64,000 nt of DNA from JALYXV01 sp963791545 (GCA_963791545.1 CAWBSR010000017.1:124001-188000); one strand, 5' to 3'; counted from the stretch's first letter, positions 8,156 through 17,270 are shown. The notes: generated from the letters alone by a model not told the origin. A program made the numbers and translations.

Positions 8156-9731
8156 GTAACCATTCAGGGCCCCGTGGCTGAGGTCTGAGGATCCACCACT
8201 TTCCGCGCGATTTCATGTACAAATTCGTGTGGCCGGTGAGGAACGTGTCGCTGAGCTGGAAGCCGAGAATGAGGCCTTACGCGCCCAGGTCGCTCAGCTC
8301 GTCGGAGCAATAGGAGAGTTGAAGAGCCGGGTCGCCGATCTGGAATCCCAGCTCGGGCGAACCTCGAAGAACTCGTCAACGCCGCCATCGCGTGACGGCA
8401 ACGAAACCCGGGAACAGGCGAAACTGAATCGGGCGCAACGCCGCCAAGCGCAGCGGCGCCAAGGCAAACAGCCCGGCTCCGAAGGACGTCATCTCTCCCA
8501 GGTGGAACAACCTGACCACCGTGTCGCCCACCGGCCCGGAGTGTGCTCAGGTTGCGGCGGCGACCTGTCCGCGGCGTCGGTCGTCGGCTCCGAGAAACGT
8601 CAGGTGTTCGATCTGCCCCCGATCGCCGTGGAGGTCACCGAGCACGTCTCGCAGCGAGTCGCCTGTTCATGTGGTCATGTCACCGCCGGGGTGTTCCCCA
8701 TCGAGGCGACGGCCCCGGCGTGTTGGGGGCCGGGGGTGCGAGCACTGGGGATTTATCTGACGCAACGTCAGCACATCCCGGTGGCCCGGGCCGCGGAAAT
8801 GCTTTCCGACGTGTTGGGTGCCCCGGTGTCGACCGGGTTCCTGGCTGGGCTGGTCCCTGAGGCGGCCGGCGCTCTCGTGCCTTTCGTCGAGCGGGTCCTC
8901 GATTTGTTGTCCCGCAGCCCCGTGTTGCACGCCGATGAGACCTCGATTCGGGTCTCCGCGGAAAGCTGGTGGCTGCACGTGATGTCGACCACCGCTCTCA
9001 CGTTGCTGGTCTGCCATCGCAAACGCGGCCGTGAGGCGATCGAAGCTATCGACGTGCTGCCCGGCTACACCGGCACGATCGTCCATGACGGCCTGGCCGC
9101 CTACGACTATCTCAACCGGGCCACCCACGCCCAGTGCGGAGCTCACCTGGTACGCCACCTGGGCAAAGCCATGGAGCACGACGACACCGCCCGGTGGGCG
9201 ACGCTCATGACCGAGGTCCTCCTCGACGCCGGGACCGCCGCCCGCTCCGCCGCGGAACGAGGCTGGGACCATGTCCCGGCCCGCCCCGCCGCCCGTCTCA
9301 AACGCCGGTACCGTTACGCCCTCGACGTCGCCTTCGAGTCCCTTCCGGCCGGGCCGCCGCCGCGGCGACGTAATACCGGTGGCTGGGAAGGCCATCAACG
9401 TGACTCCTGGAACCTGGCGGTACGTCTCCGCGATGATCAGGCCGACGTGCTCCGATTCCTCTCGGACACCCGTATCCCATTTTCGAACAACGCGGCGGAA
9501 CGCCCTCTGCGGCCAGGAAAGCTGCACGACAAAATTTCGGGTACCTTCCGCAGCCCCGAACACGCCAAAGCGTTCGCCACCATCCGCAGCTACCTCGGGA
9601 CCGCAGCCAAGCACGAGAAAAACCTTTACCAGGCTCTCACCGAGCTCTTCACGACCGGGACCTGGCTGCCACCCGAGGCCCTACCCGGCTGACAACCATT
9701 TCCCCGGAACTGCGGGGAGGTGAACAGTTAC
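8156..9731 (+). mobile_element. IS66-family insertion sequence, 1576 bp
   Basis: The ends are imperfect inverted repeats that both begin with GTAAC: GTAACCATTCAGGGCCCCG on the left and, read from the other strand, GTAACTGTTCACCTCCCCG on the right. The GTAA start and the 8-bp duplication are standard for IS66. Only one gene, the large DDE transposase, is present, with no TnpA/TnpB accessory genes, which matches the ISBst12-like single-gene branch. The element looks complete and potentially mobile. Confidence 0.92.
8229..9692 (+). CDS. IS66-family DDE transposase (TnpC type)
   Basis: 487 residues starting at GTG. The order of parts is canonical: an N-terminal coiled coil (VAELEAENEALRAQV, residues 5-45), a basic linker with TSKNSSTPPS, a Cys zinc knuckle (CSGCGG and CSCGH), and a DDE core with Asp in LHADETS (near 235), Asp in HDGLAAYD (near 287) and Glu in FSNNAAERPLRPGK (near 423). 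It catalyses cut-and-paste transposition of the surrounding element. No frameshift or stop is seen, so it is probably functional. It is inserted opposite to the host gene's direction. Confidence 0.95.
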   Translation: MAGEERVAELEAENEALRAQVAQLVGAIGELKSRVADLESQLGRTSKNSSTPPSRDGNETREQAKLNRAQRRQAQRRQGKQPGSEGRHLSQVEQPDHRVAHRPGVCSGCGGDLSAASVVGSEKRQVFDLPPIAVEVTEHVSQRVACSCGHVTAGVFPIEATAPACWGPGVRALGIYLTQRQHIPVARAAEMLSDVLGAPVSTGFLAGLVPEAAGALVPFVERVLDLLSRSPVLHADETSIRVSAESWWLHVMSTTALTLLVCHRKRGREAIEAIDVLPGYTGTIVHDGLAAYDYLNRATHAQCGAHLVRHLGKAMEHDDTARWATLMTEVLLDAGTAARSAAERGWDHVPARPAARLKRRYRYALDVAFESLPAGPPPRRRNTGGWEGHQRDSWNLAVRLRDDQADVLRFLSDTRIPFSNNAAERPLRPGKLHDKISGTFRSPEHAKAFATIRSYLGTAAKHEKNLYQALTELFTTGTWLPPEALPG

Positions 9732-9739
9732 GGTGGTCG
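9732..9739. repeat. Right target-site duplication of the IS
   Basis: GGTGGTCG, identical to the octamer at the left end of the element. On the coding strand it reads within the Thr-rich stalk (Ser-Thr-Thr). Confidence 0.9.
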
Positions 9740-10514
9740 AGTGGGTAGTGCTGGTGGTGGAGTGGGTAGTGCTGGTGGTCGGGGCGAGGCAGGCGCCGTT
9801 GGCCAGGGTCGTGGTCGTGCCGACGCACGTGAAGGTGTTGGTGACCGTGGCGGTACAGGTCACGGTGCTGGCTCCCAGCGTGCCCGAGCCATTGCATTGA
9901 TCGATCGTCACGGCCGGTGCCGAGTCCGACGCCGTACCAGCTGTGGCGGTGCAGGTCACGGTGCCCGTGTCGCCCGACTGGTTGCACTGCCCGATCGCCT
10001 GGTACCCCCCGGTGGCGTTTGGGCCGGCCGGTGTGGCAGTGCAATGCACGGTGGGAGCGCCGTGGACCGGGTTGCACTGATCGATGGTCGAACTGGCCAT
10101 GGCGCTGGCGGGAGCTCCGGTGATGTTGTTGGTGATGGTGACTGTGCACGTCACAGTGCTCGCTCCACCCATCCCGGACGTGTTGCACTGGTTCACCTGG
10201 GTAATCGGCACGGTGGATGACGTTGTCGGGCTCGCGACACCATTGATCGAGGTTGCGATCGTGGACATTGTCGTCGACGTTCCGTCGGCGTTATATACGA
10301 TGTTGTTGGTGATGGTTACGACGCATGTTGTCGTGGTGGCCCCCACATTGGCCAGGTTGTTGCATTGCCTGACGGGCGGACCGGCCAGCAGAGGTGATGC
10401 TTTTGCAGCATCCGAAGCGACATATATTCCGAAGCCGACAAGGCAGACCAGGAAAACGATTAAAACAGACTTGGTCAGGTACTTCGAGAGATTGCGACCG
10501 CTGGCAGGCCCCAT
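9732..10514 (-). pseudogene. N-terminal part of IS-disrupted LPLTG surface protein
   Basis: 261 residues. After a short basic start comes one hydrophobic segment (KSVLIVFLVCLVGFGIYVA), an export signal or anchor. The body consists of about five Cys-paired repeats in which QCN is followed 12-20 residues later by TVTCT or a close variant, suggesting small disulphide-closed beta units. It ends in a Thr/Ser/His stalk (TTSTTHSTT), where the IS66 element inserted, and the open frame then runs 17 codons into the element. The repeat family is common in actinobacterial surface proteins but I do not know its function. Confidence 0.85.
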
Positions 10515-11673
10515 TTGTCCTCGACCCTCCGTCCATCATCCATGAATCTCGGACAAATTGACCGAAGGATCGGGGTCTGGGGCCCCTCGGGTCCAACAAT
10601 GAACCAGAACGACCGGCCCAACACGATGCTACACCCGCCCCGGCCCCCCGGGTCGAGCCAGAGACCGCCACCGCGGAGCCGGAGGCGGGTCTGTTGTATC
10701 TGCGGGGGAAGGGATCAGCGGCACCTGATTCCATGAGACGTCCTCGTGCTCGCACCCACGACCGACAGATCAGCGTTCGCCTGGGAGGACGACCTCACTC
10801 GCGGCGCCCGGTCTTGCACGACTGGCGGTTGACACGACCGGCGGTTGACACGACCGGCGGTTGAAGGAATGATTGCAGCCAAGCGGACGCCCCGACCCCG
10901 TTGGCCACCTCGATTCCCCCCGGGGTCGATGGCACGGAGGGCGACGTCGCGGGAGTGGGGCTGGCGGCAAATCTCGGACGCAGACGGTAGGGGATTCGCC
11001 GGCAGGTTAGATGGACACTCGGCCATGGCCGCCCATACGGGCGATATCGGATGGGCGCAACGCCGCGCGGAGCCCAGAATCCTTCCCCCGATTGGGTGCT
11101 CGCGATCGTTCCGTCATGCCGCCGCGTTACATAGTTGCGAGGGACGTCTCGTTGGATCCCATAGACGTCGGCAGTCTTGTGGCGAGGTTGTGGCACGGTG
11201 ATCCTCCTGCGAAGCACCTGGCGATTCTCGGGCGTTCTGAGGGAGTCATGCGGCTCCGAAAGGTGGTCGGAATCAGCCGATCCCTGCCCGACCAGTCGAT
11301 ACGATGCCCAGGGTCGGATTCTGCGGCCTCTGCGCACCTTAAGGGGACCTCGAGTTCGATTGGGCCGGCTTCCACGAGACCCCGATCAAGCACGCATATC
11401 GTCGATATGAGGTCCCTGGATGGCCCGCCGCATGGACGGGCAGCCGCCCGGGCGACGGGTAGGGCGTTCGTGGCCGCCACAGTTCTCCACGTCTGGCACA
11501 GTGATCGGCATGGGCTCATGGGTTCCTGCGCGACGGCTCGAAGCATTCGAGCAATCCTCCTCAAGCCGCGTGGGGGCCTGGTCCGACGTCCCACCTGTCG
11601 GGAGCCTTCTCATCCGGCCTCGCTACGTACCCGGCCAACCCACACAGGTGCCATTCAAAGCGACCAATCCAAC
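10515..11673. other. 1.1-kb stretch without recognisable gene
   Basis: All six frames give proline/arginine-rich translations without domains, signal peptides or good ribosome binding sites. Apart from the tandem 16-bp repeat at 10817 I see no structure. It probably contains the promoter of the split surface-protein gene near its left side. Confidence 0.5.
10817..10864. repeat. Three tandem 16-bp repeats
   Basis: CACGACYGGCGGTTGA occurs three times head to tail with no spacer; copies two and three are identical and copy one differs at one base (T for C). The 16-bp period is neither a codon multiple nor a simple helical repeat. Iteron-like protein binding or slipped-strand duplication are both possible. 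Confidence 0.75.
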
Positions 11674-11982
11674 ATGAACCGTGTGGTCACCCAGTACAGT
11701 TTGAAGTGGCGGCAACGACTCGTAATTGCAGGTCTGTTCCTGTGCGGTGCGCTCATGCTCTTTGTGGCCGTGGGCCTGTCATGGTCTCAGCAATGGATCA
11801 CCGAGAACATTCTTGCCATCGGAGGATTAACCATATGGGGATTTACTGCGGCCGCAACGTACGCGGGACATCGTGGACGCCCTATGCTCCCCTGGATCAT
11901 CAGGTGCGCCATTCTGTTTTGCGCGGTGTTGACCATCTCAATAGTTAGTTGGATCGCTATCGATGCAATCAGAAGGGGATAG
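11674..11982 (+). CDS. Small membrane protein of unknown function
   Basis: 102 residues beginning MNRVVTQYSLKWRQR, a positively charged start followed by three hydrophobic segments (LVIAGLFLCGALMLFVAVGL, AIGGLTIWGFTAAATYAG and CAILFCAVLTISIVSWIAI). The first has a YSLKWRQ-type juxtamembrane motif. There is no strong ribosome binding site and lower GC than the core genes, so its status as an expressed gene is moderate. I do not recognise the family. Upstream in-frame sequence is open but looks non-coding. Confidence 0.45.
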   Translation: MNRVVTQYSLKWRQRLVIAGLFLCGALMLFVAVGLSWSQQWITENILAIGGLTIWGFTAAATYAGHRGRPMLPWIIRCAILFCAVLTISIVSWIAIDAIRRG

Positions 11983-12040
11983 CGAGCTTTCGCTGCGATG
12001 AACGTCGAGTCGCCAGAGCAAACCATATGAGCGATCGGAG

Positions 12041-12121
12041 CCCGCGCCCCGCGACCCGCCGCGGCCCGGGCCGCGGCCATGCCGCCGGCGCCGGCGCCGA
12101 CGACGATCAAGTAATGGTCAG
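12041..12121 (-). pseudogene. Possible relic of an FAD-binding N-terminus
   Basis: On this strand the translation YLIVVGAGAGGMAAARAA matches the dinucleotide-binding fold of flavoprotein oxidoreductases (hydrophobic strand, GxGxxG, Ala-rich helix). Similarity stops after about 28 residues and the rest of the frame is not recognisable. It may be a gene scrap left by rearrangement or chance in GC-rich DNA. Confidence 0.25.
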
Positions 12122-12129
12122 CGCCCGAC

Positions 12130-12528
12130 ACGGGTCCACCTGGGCGGCGTTCTCCGCCAACTGCAGCCTGCGTGACATGGGGACGCACCTTTGCGCCCTG
12201 CCGGCGGGCGAGTACTGTCCCAAAGGACTCGTCTGCCTCGGATGCTTCCACGCCAACCCAAGAAGAGCGCGGCTTCGACGTTTCGGCGCATGCTGGTGAG
12301 CCACAGCCGAGCGCTTGAGGCTGCCAGGGCCGCGGGGAACCAGCCGGACAGATCGCCAGCCGCGAACTGGAGGTCGAACGTATCCGCTCCGCCCTCGAAC
12401 GGGCCGAGGAACTGACCGAAGATGTGGCCGCGGCCATCGAAGCCTCCGTCGGTGGCAATGAGCGATCCATCGACGCCGGCTTGCTGCTTTCGCTGGCGTC
12501 CACGGTGTCACCGACCATCCAAGGATGA
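12130..12528 (+). pseudogene. Frameshifted Cys-rich/helical module of a mobile-element protein
   Basis: Three frames must be read in turn: CALPAGEYCPKGLVCLGCFHA (a Cys/His cluster), then KKSAASTFRRMLVSHSRALE, then QIASRELEVERIRSALERAE up to the TGA at 12526. Together they form a continuous domain that I associate from memory with the C-terminal region of actinobacterial recombinase or transposon-borne proteins: a zinc-binding knuckle followed by a long helical coil. Two frame changes, near 12270 and 12345, break it. The 5' part is absent. The family assignment is tentative. Confidence 0.45.
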
Positions 12529-12608
12529 AGCTCGCTCCCGCCACTCGGACGTGACAGCCCTGCCAAACAGGCTGGGCTGTCACATCCGAAATGTCGATAT
12601 GCCTTTCG

Positions 12609-13163
12609 TTAGGGGTGTGACGAGCTGTCGACGTTGACCGTTCCCGTGCCGTGGACGATCGCGAGCAAGAACCGCGGCGGTGCGGGTGGCTGCTGGCAGG
12701 TACCGTCGTTCCCGCGGCTTTCGACGATGGTGATATGGGCGGTCGACGTGCCGAACCCCCACGCTCCCGCGAACGCCTTGGTGCCGCCAGTCACCGTTGT
12801 GGACTGTGGCTCGACGATTCTCACGACGCAGGTGGTCGGATCGAACTGAATCTGCGGCGGTCCGGCGGGAGCCACGGTCTGGAACAGTTCGCCCTGTGGG
12901 AACGTCATGACGTCCTGAAATGGCTGGCCGGGTCCTACTTGCCATTCGTTATTGGTCTCCGTACCTACCCCGCTTATCGCGCCGGTGGCGATTACGGTCC
13001 CTGGCCGGCGACCAACCTCGATAGTTGTGAAGGTGACATTCGTCGCTGTGTCTGCGGTCGCCGGTCCCGACAGGACCAGCAGTGCCAGGCCGGCCAGAGT
13101 GGCTGACGCGACTGCTTTGGTCAGCGCCCTGTTTTGTCGACTCCACGTGTTCTTCGCGCCCAT
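12609..13163 (-). CDS. Secreted protein of unknown function, probable beta-barrel
   Basis: 184 residues with a clear signal peptide (ALTKAVASATLAGLALLVLS, cleavage after ATA-DTA). The mature part is rich in beta strands with Gly turns (TVIATGAISGVG, GGTKAFAGAWGFGTSTAHI) and has two cysteines (DPTTCVV and GTCQQP) that could form a disulphide. The TGGTKAFAGAWGFGT segment resembles the turn in small dirigent/allene-oxide-cyclase-like barrels, but this is weak. It is transcribed divergently from the histidine kinase gene, so it might be a target of that two-component pair. Confidence 0.65.
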   Translation of the reverse strand: MGAKNTWSRQNRALTKAVASATLAGLALLVLSGPATADTATNVTFTTIEVGRRPGTVIATGAISGVGTETNNEWQVGPGQPFQDVMTFPQGELFQTVAPAGPPQIQFDPTTCVVRIVEPQSTTVTGGTKAFAGAWGFGTSTAHITIVESRGNDGTCQQPPAPPRFLLAIVHGTGTVNVDSSSHP

Positions 13164-13274
13164 GGTTTTCTTCCTCCCCGTTTTCCGACCCGGCTTTCCG
13201 GGTCCCGTTGTGACGGTAAGAGCGGTGGTTGGCGACGTCGTCGGCCGGCGGGCCTATAACGGGTCAACCCGAGG

Positions 13275-14582
13275 ATGAGCGTGAAGCCGACGATTCGGAC
13301 CCTGCGTCCTTCGGAGGGAGGACCCGGGTCGTCTGAAGGATGGTGGAACGTCGTCCTCGGGGAGGATGCCGGCACGGCCCGGCGGGAATACCGTTGGCGC
13401 ATGGAGGAGCGACGTTGGGCTGGGTTTCCTTCCCGCTTCGACGGGCTCGTGACGGCTGGCGTCGCTGTCGTGGGCCAACTCGAGGTGTGGACACCGCGCG
13501 GGGTGATGATCAAGAATGTGGTGGGTCCAAAGCTCCTTCTCGCCATCACTTACCTGGCTGTTGCGGCTGCGCTGGTGTTTCGTCGCCGCTGGCCGGCGGT
13601 GGTGCTAGTGGCGATCGTCGTCATCGAGAGCTCCCAGTGGGTCATCGCCGGGGCCTCTGAGGGCCTCGGGGGCTACTTCCCACTGCTCATCGCCCTGTAC
13701 TCCATGGCTCGTTACGACACCTTTCGTCGCACGATCGTCGGCGCCGCCGTCGCTTTGGGCGCCATGGTGCTCAACACCCTCCTGGATCCCGCGGTTTCGA
13801 GCTTTAGCGGCTCCCAAGCCATCTTCTACTGGCTCCTGTTGGCCACCGTTCCTGTCGGGGTGGCGTTCCGGCGTCGGGCGGAGCGCTACGTGACGCTGCA
13901 GGTCGAGGCCCGCCAGCTGCGACGAGACCGCGACGAACAGTCCCGCCTTGCGGTGGCCGAAGAGCGGGCCCGCATCGCTCGGGAGCTACACGATGTCATC
14001 GGTCACGCCGTGAGCGTGGTCGTCGTCCAGTCGGTCGCTGCCCAGGGCGTGCTGGAGAAGCATTTAGAAGAGCAAGCCGCGGCCCGGTTGTCGTCGATCG
14101 AGGCGACCGCCCGTCAGGCCCTGGCCGAGATGCGCCGGCTGGTCGAAATCCTCCAAGACGACGGCGTGCTGGCCTTGGGCCCCCAGCCGGGTGTGGCCGC
14201 CCTCGACGGCCTCATCGCCCAGGTGGGCGCGGCGGGGCTGCCCGTGACCATCAAGGTCGAGGGAACACCGAAGGAGCTGGCCCCGGGTGTTGATCTGGCG
14301 GTGTACCGCGTCATCCAGGAGGCCCTGACCAACACCCTCAAGCATGCCGATGCCACTCACAGCCAGTTGACTATCCGGTACCGCTGCGAAGGCATCGATA
14401 TCGAGATCACCGACGACGGCCGAGGGGGCACCCTACGGGTCAATGGCGACGGTGGCGGGCGAGGCTTGATCGGTATGCGAGAGCGCGTCGGCCTCTACGG
14501 AGGCGTGTTGCACACCGGGCCCGACCCCAATGGTGGCTACGTCGTGCGAGCTCACCTGCCGCTCGATGGTGGCCGGCGGTGA
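13275..14582 (+). CDS. NarL-type sensor histidine kinase (HisKA_3)
   Basis: 435 residues from this ATG; an internal ATG at 13401 gives 393 and may be the true start, since recognisable sequence begins near RFDGLVTAGV. Four or five membrane segments occupy roughly residues 55-195. The dimerisation box ARIARELHDVIGHAVSVVVV holds the phospho-accepting His, and the ATPase domain shows VIQEALTNTLKHA (N box) and DDGRGG with GLIGMRERV (G boxes). It should phosphorylate the regulator encoded next, whose GTG overlaps its stop. The input signal is not evident; the short loops suggest sensing within the membrane. Confidence 0.9.
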   Translation: MSVKPTIRTLRPSEGGPGSSEGWWNVVLGEDAGTARREYRWRMEERRWAGFPSRFDGLVTAGVAVVGQLEVWTPRGVMIKNVVGPKLLLAITYLAVAAALVFRRRWPAVVLVAIVVIESSQWVIAGASEGLGGYFPLLIALYSMARYDTFRRTIVGAAVALGAMVLNTLLDPAVSSFSGSQAIFYWLLLATVPVGVAFRRRAERYVTLQVEARQLRRDRDEQSRLAVAEERARIARELHDVIGHAVSVVVVQSVAAQGVLEKHLEEQAAARLSSIEATARQALAEMRRLVEILQDDGVLALGPQPGVAALDGLIAQVGAAGLPVTIKVEGTPKELAPGVDLAVYRVIQEALTNTLKHADATHSQLTIRYRCEGIDIEITDDGRGGTLRVNGDGGGRGLIGMRERVGLYGGVLHTGPDPNGGYVVRAHLPLDGGRR

Positions 14583-15244
14583 TCGGAGTCGTGCTTGCCG
14601 ATGACCAGGCGCTGGTTCGCGACGGGTTCCGATCCATCATCGAACTCGAGACCGACATCGAGGTCTTGGGCGAGGCCGCAGACGGTGCCGAAGCACTCTC
14701 CGTGGCCCGCCAGCTGCACCCCGACCTGGTCGTCATGGACATCCGTATGCCCGTCCTCGACGGGATCGAGGCGACACGACGCCTCCTCGCCGACCCTCGT
14801 CCGCCCAAAGTGCTAATCCTCACGACCTTCGACCGAAACGAATACGTCTACGAGGCCATGAAGGCCGGAGCCAGCGGCTTTCTGCTAAAAGACGTTCGCA
14901 AGGGCCAACTCACCGACGCCATCCGCACCGTCGCCGCGGGCGACGCCTTGTTGGCGCCGACGATCACGCGCCGGCTGATCGAACAGTTCTGTCGTCGACC
15001 CTCGCCATCATCGGCCGTGCCCGAAACGCTCGCCGAGCTGACCGCCCGCGAACTTGAGGTCCTCAAGTTCGTGGCCGCCGGCCTGTCAAACGCCGAGATC
15101 GCTGCAGCTCTGATCGTGGGGGAGACCACGGTGAAGACGCACGTGGCGCGAATGTTGATGAAGCTCGGGCTACGCGACCGGGTCCAAGCTGTGGTCGTCG
15201 CCTACGAGACGGGGCTGGTGCAACCCGGCGGTCTGCCTTTGTGA
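14579..15244 (+). CDS. NarL/LuxR-family response regulator
   Basis: 221 residues. The receiver domain starts IGVVLADDQALVRDGF (acidic pair) with the phospho-acceptor Asp in DLVVMDIRMPVLDG and the conserved Lys in GFLLKDV. A LuxR-type helix-turn-helix follows (LTARELEVLKFVAAGLSNAEIAA). GTGA overlap with the kinase shows co-translation. It is a typical partner for HisKA_3 kinases; possible targets are the divergent secreted-protein gene and its own operon. Confidence 0.93.
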   Translation: MIGVVLADDQALVRDGFRSIIELETDIEVLGEAADGAEALSVARQLHPDLVVMDIRMPVLDGIEATRRLLADPRPPKVLILTTFDRNEYVYEAMKAGASGFLLKDVRKGQLTDAIRTVAAGDALLAPTITRRLIEQFCRRPSPSSAVPETLAELTARELEVLKFVAAGLSNAEIAAALIVGETTVKTHVARMLMKLGLRDRVQAVVVAYETGLVQPGGLPL

Positions 15245-15630
15245 TGGAACACCGGCAGGTTGAGAACCAAGCGGCAGGCCGCGGTCGGCTCCTTGGGATC
15301 AATTGCAGTTGACGACCCATTCGGAATTGGCTTGGGTCTTGCCGACCGGCGACGTCCTACGCCTACGACCGATGTATCAGACACCGGCTGTGGTTGAGAT
15401 ACGAGAGTTCTTGCTCACCCGTGCCGATTGACCAGTGACGAGATCTGAGCTGAGAAAGAGACCACGGCGCGATATGGGAGGCCCCGAGACCGGACAGTCA
15501 GCCAAAGCATGACGACGGCTTTCCCATTGTTGCGCTCAGCGTGCAGGCTTCAGATAAACCGTCTGATCTGACGTTGTCCATGGCGCTTGAGACGGTGGCG
15601 GGGACTGAGCGGATGGGGCAATCTGGGCGG
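15245..15630. other. Intergenic stretch, nothing recognised
   Basis: Lower GC than the flanks and no frame with recognisable protein. It separates the two-component operon from a decayed acetyltransferase. Confidence 0.45.
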
Positions 15631-16130
15631 ATGCTGTTCGAGTTGAGGCGCGCTGACCACAACGACTTGGTTGCGATCAGAAATGCGTACATCGCCTCGT
15701 GGCGGGCGGGATATTTGGGATTGCTACCCGAGAGGATCCTGGATGAGGAGGCAGAACTCCGCCGAAAGCGCGACTGGTTGGCAGCGATCTCCCTCCGACG
15801 CGGTGATTGTGGCCGTCGCCAGCAGCGGTGTGATCGGGGTGATCGAAGCAGGCGACCGCCTTGACGACGCACTTGACCTTCCGAAGATCGAGATGCTGTA
15901 CGTGATGCCTCTCTGGTGGGGGGCCGAGGTCGCCAAAGGTCTGCTCGCGGCTGGAACGACCTGGATCGCAGCACGCGGGCACGGCGCCGCACGGCTCCGC
16001 GTCGTCGAAGTCCAGGCTAGAGCCCGCCGGTTCTACGAGCGTGAAGGTTGGTAGCTCAACAATGACGTGACGCCTGCCTCCAATGGCTTCTTCCGACTCA
16101 TTTATTACCGTCGCGAACTCGAGCACGCCG
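15631..16130 (+). pseudogene. GNAT acetyltransferase with frameshift and nonsense codon
   Basis: The first frame gives the N-terminus of a GNAT enzyme (MLFELRRADHNDLVAIRNAY, then GYLGLLPERILDE). Near 15790 the family resemblance jumps frame and continues with AVIVAVASSGVIGVIEAGD, IEMLYVMPLWWGAEVAKGLL (strand 4 and the acetyl-CoA loop region) and RARRFYEREGW. A TAG at 16052-16054 then interrupts the final strand, whose remains (NGFFRLIYYRREL) follow in frame. Two independent lesions indicate true decay rather than a sequencing slip. Confidence 0.75.
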
Positions 16131-16241
16131 TCTTACTATCTGCGCCGCCACACGTGTTCCGTCGGCCCCACGAATCCGACTCCCAATCGCCGAGCGCTGT
16201 ACGGTCGATAGGTTCGTCCGAGCGCATTCCCGTGGGCATCG

Positions 16242-16553
16242 TCAGGGCGAGCCGGTGATTATTGGCTCCTCGCCCGCCGTGGCCACGAGCGCCGCCTCGT
16301 GACGGTTGCGAGCCCCGAGTTTGGCCAAAATGTGCGACACGTGGTGCCCGACCGTCTTGTGGCTGATCCACAGCGTGCCCGCGATCTCGGAGTTGGTCTT
16401 GCCCGCCACCAGGAGGCGCAGCACGTCGAGTTCCCTGTCGGTCAGGTCGACCGGGTTGCCCCGGGTGGCTCGGCTCGGCCCGCGAGGCACACGTACCCCC
16501 AGGTTGCGTAGCCGTTGGCTGACCTGGCGAGCCCGGGGGGCGGCACCGGACCC
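16242..16553 (-). pseudogene. LuxR-type regulator, C-terminal fragment
   Basis: The frame from a stop near 16555 encodes RARQVSQRLRNLGVRVPRG, the linker seen at the end of large LuxR/MalT-like or BTAD-type regulators, then a full LuxR helix-turn-helix (LTDRELDVLRLLVAGKTNSEIA and HHVSHILAKLGARNR). An 82-residue protein could start at the GTG at 16490, but the linker continues upstream into a stop codon and a different frame (RSGLRAAHL), so this is the surviving tail of a larger, broken gene. Free-standing LuxR domains do occur, so residual DNA-binding function cannot be excluded. Confidence 0.65.
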
Positions 16554-16658
16554 GAGTGGTCAGGTGGGCCGCCCGTAGCCCCGATCTGCCGCCCGCGGTC
16601 AACGCCACCCAGCCGGCGGTATGGGATGGCTTATATGCGATCGGAGGCTTCGCCGGTC

Positions 16659-17051
16659 TTAGCCCTGGGGTGCGAAGAACTCAAGTGCGATGTTGTCGGG
16701 ATCTCGAAACGACAATGCCGAGTAGGAAGGCGTGTCCACGATGCCACCGTTGGGGATGCCGAGTTCGTTAAGACGGATTTCCCATGCCTTTAACTCATCG
16801 CGGTCGGCACAGCCGAAAGCCAGATGATCGAGCCCCGGCCGCCGCTCGTTGAACGGCTCAGTGCTGTCCAAGTCAGGGAACTGAGTCACGCCAACGATTG
16901 TGCCGCCGGTAAGCCAAGCGACCCTCTGGAACGGACCTGTGTCCTCGTCAACGATTGGGTCCGAGCCGAACAGATCCATGTACCAAGGCACACTCCGTTC
17001 AAGGCTCGTAACCGTTAGCGCCACGTGAGTAATCGCAGGGAACTCAGGCAT
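16659..17051 (-). CDS. VOC-family (glyoxalase/dioxygenase superfamily) protein
   Basis: 130 residues forming one vicinal-oxygen-chelate unit. Likely metal ligands are His in ITHVALTV (near residue 9), His in GLDHLAFG and Glu in IALEFFAP near the C-terminus; SFRDPDNIALEFF is the typical closing motif. Members include glyoxalases, dioxygenases and resistance proteins, and the sequence does not decide between them. It stands alone between a regulator fragment and a cupin gene on the same strand, 219 bp downstream of the latter. Confidence 0.85.
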   Translation of the reverse strand: MPEFPAITHVALTVTSLERSVPWYMDLFGSDPIVDEDTGPFQRVAWLTGGTIVGVTQFPDLDSTEPFNERRPGLDHLAFGCADRDELKAWEIRLNELGIPNGGIVDTPSYSALSFRDPDNIALEFFAPQG

Positions 17052-17270
17052 CTCTTTTCTCCCCTTCGCACCTCGTGGACGCAGCGAACGCTACCTCTTT
17101 TGGCTGGCAACGTTCGGGGAGTAAAAGCTATCTGGCAGCACCAGTCGCCGCGCTAACTGAGGCCCCAGGTCCCGGCGTTACGGGACACCCTTCTGCAGAC
17201 GAGAAACGCCGACTCGGTGCGGGTGTCTTTGAGTTCGGATCCGGAACTCAGCCGGCGACTCCGATCGAAA

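Noticed and set aside
7681..10545. Long plus-strand Val/Gly-rich frames opposite the split surface protein
   Set aside because: They are complements of Thr-rich and Cys-repeat coding sequence; the minus strand has signal, Ig-like and LPLTG features.
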